This document shows, piece by piece, positions 4,625-6,063 of a DNA stretch of 6,063 nt. Every line of letters starts with the position of its first letter. Within the stretch, counting starts at the first letter, position 1. Origin of the DNA: Chlamydiia bacterium (GTDB taxonomy: Bacteria > Chlamydiota > Chlamydiia > Chlamydiales > SM23-39); assembly GCA_016194825.1 (NCBI GenBank), contig JACQAR010000011.1, positions 1-6,063 on the forward strand, given 5' to 3'. The notes under the pieces were generated by a model, which saw only the letters and a program-made list of their open reading frames with translations, did no database searches and was not told the DNA's origin. A program made the translations under genes and the position numbers.

Positions 4625-5905
4625 CTAGCAGCGATCTAAATATTCGCAAATGGTTTTAGCCGTATAGTCTAAGTGCTCGTCTGTGTGGGCGATAGAGACA
4701 AAGGAGGCCTCATAAGGAGAGGGAGAGAGATAAATCCCCCTCTCAAAGAGATAGCGGAAGAAGCGGGCGAACTCTTCTTCATCGAGCGCCTCCTTGGCTT
4801 TGACGCTGGAGCGCTTGAGAAACAAAGAAAACATCGATCCAACAGCATTCAAACAGCCAGTGCCTCGCTTTTTTTCGAGCTGTGCCCGGATGGGAGATAA
4901 AAGACGCTCTGTCTTTGCCGCGAGCCGATCGTAAAAACCTGGCACCTCAATTTCTTTTAGCGTGGCCAAAGCGGCGCTCATTGCGACCGAATTGCCCGAT
5001 AGAGTACCTGCTTGATAGACCTGTCCTAATGGGGCTAGACAGTCGAGGATTTTGGTTTTCCCGCCAAAAGCAGCGACTGGAAAGCCTCCTCCGATCACTT
5101 TTCCAAAACAGGAAAGATCGGGATCGAGATGCAACAGCCCCTGCATCCCTTGCAAAGCAACTCGAAAACCGGTGATCACTTCGTCCATGATGAATAGCGC
5201 TCCGATGGCCTGCGTCTCTTCGCGGAGCATTTCTAAAAAGCCTTTCTCAGGAGGCACGACTCCCATATTACCGGCGACAGGCTCTACAATGACCGCTGCT
5301 ACATCGGAGGCGTGGGGATGGGTGCGAAAAAAGGATCGGATGGAAAAGTCGTTGAAGGGAAAACACATCGTGTCAGCAATGGTGCTGGGCAAGACTCCTT
5401 TGGAGGTGGCAATGGGGTTGATGTGCGCCACTCCAGATCCCGCTTGGATGAGGAGAAAATCGCTATGTCCGTGGTAATGCCCCGTAAACTTCACGATCTT
5501 GGCTCGTCCTGTGTAGCCGCGCGCTAATCGGAGCGCTGTCATCGTCGCCTCTGTACCGGAAGAGACGAACCGAATTTTTTCGAGAGAATGGATGAGTGCG
5601 ACCATTTTGGAGGCGAGCTGTTCTTCAAGAGCTGTTGCAATGCCAAAAGAAGAGCCTTTTGCCATCTGTTGGCAGGCAGCTTGGACCACAGTGGGAGGAG
5701 CATGTCCTAAAATGAGAGCGCCCCAGCTACCGCAGTAATCGATGTATTTGTTCCCATCGACATCGTAAACCAGATCTCCTTGTCCTGATTCTACAATGAG
5801 AGGAGTCAGCCCCAATCCTCTGAAAGCGCGGACAGGAGAATTAACGCCGCCTGGCATAACAGCGCATGATTTTGCATACACACTCTCCGTCTTCGGTCTT
5901 TGCAT
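4625..5905 (-). CDS. hemL: Glutamate-1-semialdehyde 2,1-aminomutase
   Basis: This PLP enzyme converts glutamate-1-semialdehyde to 5-aminolevulinate in the C5 route to haem, downstream of glutamyl-tRNA reductase. Counting from the ATG at 5905-5903, the protein has 426 residues, the usual length. Recognisable blocks in order are MPGGVNSPVRAF (17-28), SSGTEA (115-120, phosphate binding), GHYHGH (142-147), VEPVAGNMG (207-215), MDEVITGFR (240-248, with the PLP-nitrogen Asp241), FGKVIGGGFPVAAFGG (267-282, Schiff-base Lys269) and AGTLSGN (299-305). The usual GNP of the last block is GNS here. A frame opening two codons upstream uses TTG (5911); I prefer the ATG as start, although no Shine-Dalgarno sequence precedes either. 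A TATGAT box six bases before the ATG suggests a very short or absent leader. It heads a probable two-gene unit with the 223-residue protein. Confidence 0.96.
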   Translation of the reverse strand: MQRPKTESVYAKSCAVMPGGVNSPVRAFRGLGLTPLIVESGQGDLVYDVDGNKYIDYCGSWGALILGHAPPTVVQAACQQMAKGSSFGIATALEEQLASKMVALIHSLEKIRFVSSGTEATMTALRLARGYTGRAKIVKFTGHYHGHSDFLLIQAGSGVAHINPIATSKGVLPSTIADTMCFPFNDFSIRSFFRTHPHASDVAAVIVEPVAGNMGVVPPEKGFLEMLREETQAIGALFIMDEVITGFRVALQGMQGLLHLDPDLSCFGKVIGGGFPVAAFGGKTKILDCLAPLGQVYQAGTLSGNSVAMSAALATLKEIEVPGFYDRLAAKTERLLSPIRAQLEKKRGTGCLNAVGSMFSLFLKRSSVKAKEALDEEEFARFFRYLFERGIYLSPSPYEASFVSIAHTDEHLDYTAKTICEYLDRC

Positions 5906-5970
5906 GCACAAATCATATCATTTGCAAAAAGATAAGGGAATAGAGATTATTTATTAACCCGGCATGCAAA
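5899..5970. repeat. 9-bp inverted repeat flanking the hemL promoter region
   Basis: TTTGCATGC (5899-5907), which includes the hemL start codon, is the exact reverse complement of GCATGCAAA (5962-5970). The arms are 54 bp apart, and each contains the GCATGC palindrome. They could be a paired binding site; no known regulator motif was recognised. Confidence 0.35.
5912..5917 (-). promoter_or_regulatory. Candidate -10 box of hemL
   Basis: TATGAT (5917-5912, minus strand) matches five of six consensus bases and lies six bases before the ATG. The -35 region (around 5940-5935) is weak (TTCCCT or similar). With this box, transcription would begin at or next to the start codon. Confidence 0.35.
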
Positions 5971-5981
5971 TAAGAGACAAA

Positions 5982-6060
5982 TGGCGCTAGCGAGGCAAAG
6001 CCAGATCAAAGCAGACAAAGTCTGCGTTATGAACGAGGAAGCCATAGTAAAACTATGGCT
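5982..6060. repeat. Cluster of AAA-loop hairpins, possible dispersed repeat or 3' end of another gene
   Basis: Within 79 bp there are three perfect inverted repeats, each closing an AAA loop on the plus strand: GGC/GCC (5994-6002), GCAGAC/GTCTGC (6011-6025) and AGCCATAGT/ACTATGGCT (6040-6060). The palindrome CGCTAGCG (5985-5992) precedes them. None is followed by a T-run, so they are not standard terminators. Two reading frames stay open here. On the minus strand, 38 hydrophobic codons run from the window edge to a TAA at 5949-5947. On the plus strand, a frame opens at ATG 5981. Neither has recognisable protein features, and the dense symmetry argues for non-coding repeat DNA, but the window ends too soon to decide. 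Confidence 0.45.
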
Positions 6061-6063
6061 GAC

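Noticed and set aside
5052..5477. Plus-strand 141-codon frame inside hemL
   Set aside because: It lies opposite the PLP-lysine region of a textbook HemL and has no independent support.
5911..5911. TTG at 5911 as the hemL start
   Set aside because: ATG lies two codons downstream, TTG is a rarer start, and the base lies too close to the candidate -10 box.

Overview
The window looks like chromosome of a member of the Chlamydiae, most likely an environmental (Parachlamydia/Waddlia/Criblamydia-type) lineage rather than a Chlamydia species. The main evidence is the enoyl-ACP reductase at 249-1187. It is the long plant/chlamydia-type FabI, with the GIGDDxGxGW nucleotide loop and the PGYGGGMSSAKAALESD active-site block, and I recall close similarity to C. 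trachomatis FabI. The base composition is fairly balanced by eye, which would fit a less AT-rich environmental chlamydia. The genus assignment is inference only.

Layout. At the left edge, on the minus strand, is the first 41 codons of a Soj/ParA ATPase (1-125). It is divergent from fabI (plus, 249-1187), and the 123-bp gap carries a promoter for each gene, each overlapped by an inverted repeat. fabI runs tail-to-tail into, and overlaps by 40 bp, a 395-residue protein of unknown function on the minus strand (1148-2335). That gene is divergent from a plus-strand gene (2568-3551) across an AT-rich 232-bp promoter region. The plus-strand gene encodes a 327-residue, lineage-specific-looking protein with one hydrophobic stretch and low-complexity flanks, and it ends at a clear Rho-independent terminator (3580-3613). 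A small FliO-like membrane protein (3630-3974, plus) follows. It overlaps by 35 bp, again tail-to-tail, the end of a minus-strand pair made of hemL (glutamate-1-semialdehyde aminomutase, 4625-5905) and a 223-residue hydrophobic protein (3940-4611) 13 bp behind it. The right edge (5982-6063) is a cluster of AAA-loop hairpins that may be a dispersed repeat.

Functionally this is mostly housekeeping: chromosome partitioning, fatty-acid elongation and tetrapyrrole synthesis, interspersed with unassigned proteins. No defence system, mobile element, CRISPR array, tRNA or rRNA is visible. The points most worth a second look are the Phe in place of the second active-site Tyr of FabI, the palindrome over the fabI promoter, the orphan FliO-like protein with a possible leaderless start, the membrane-anchored 327-residue protein with deviant arginine codons, and the hairpin cluster upstream of hemL.
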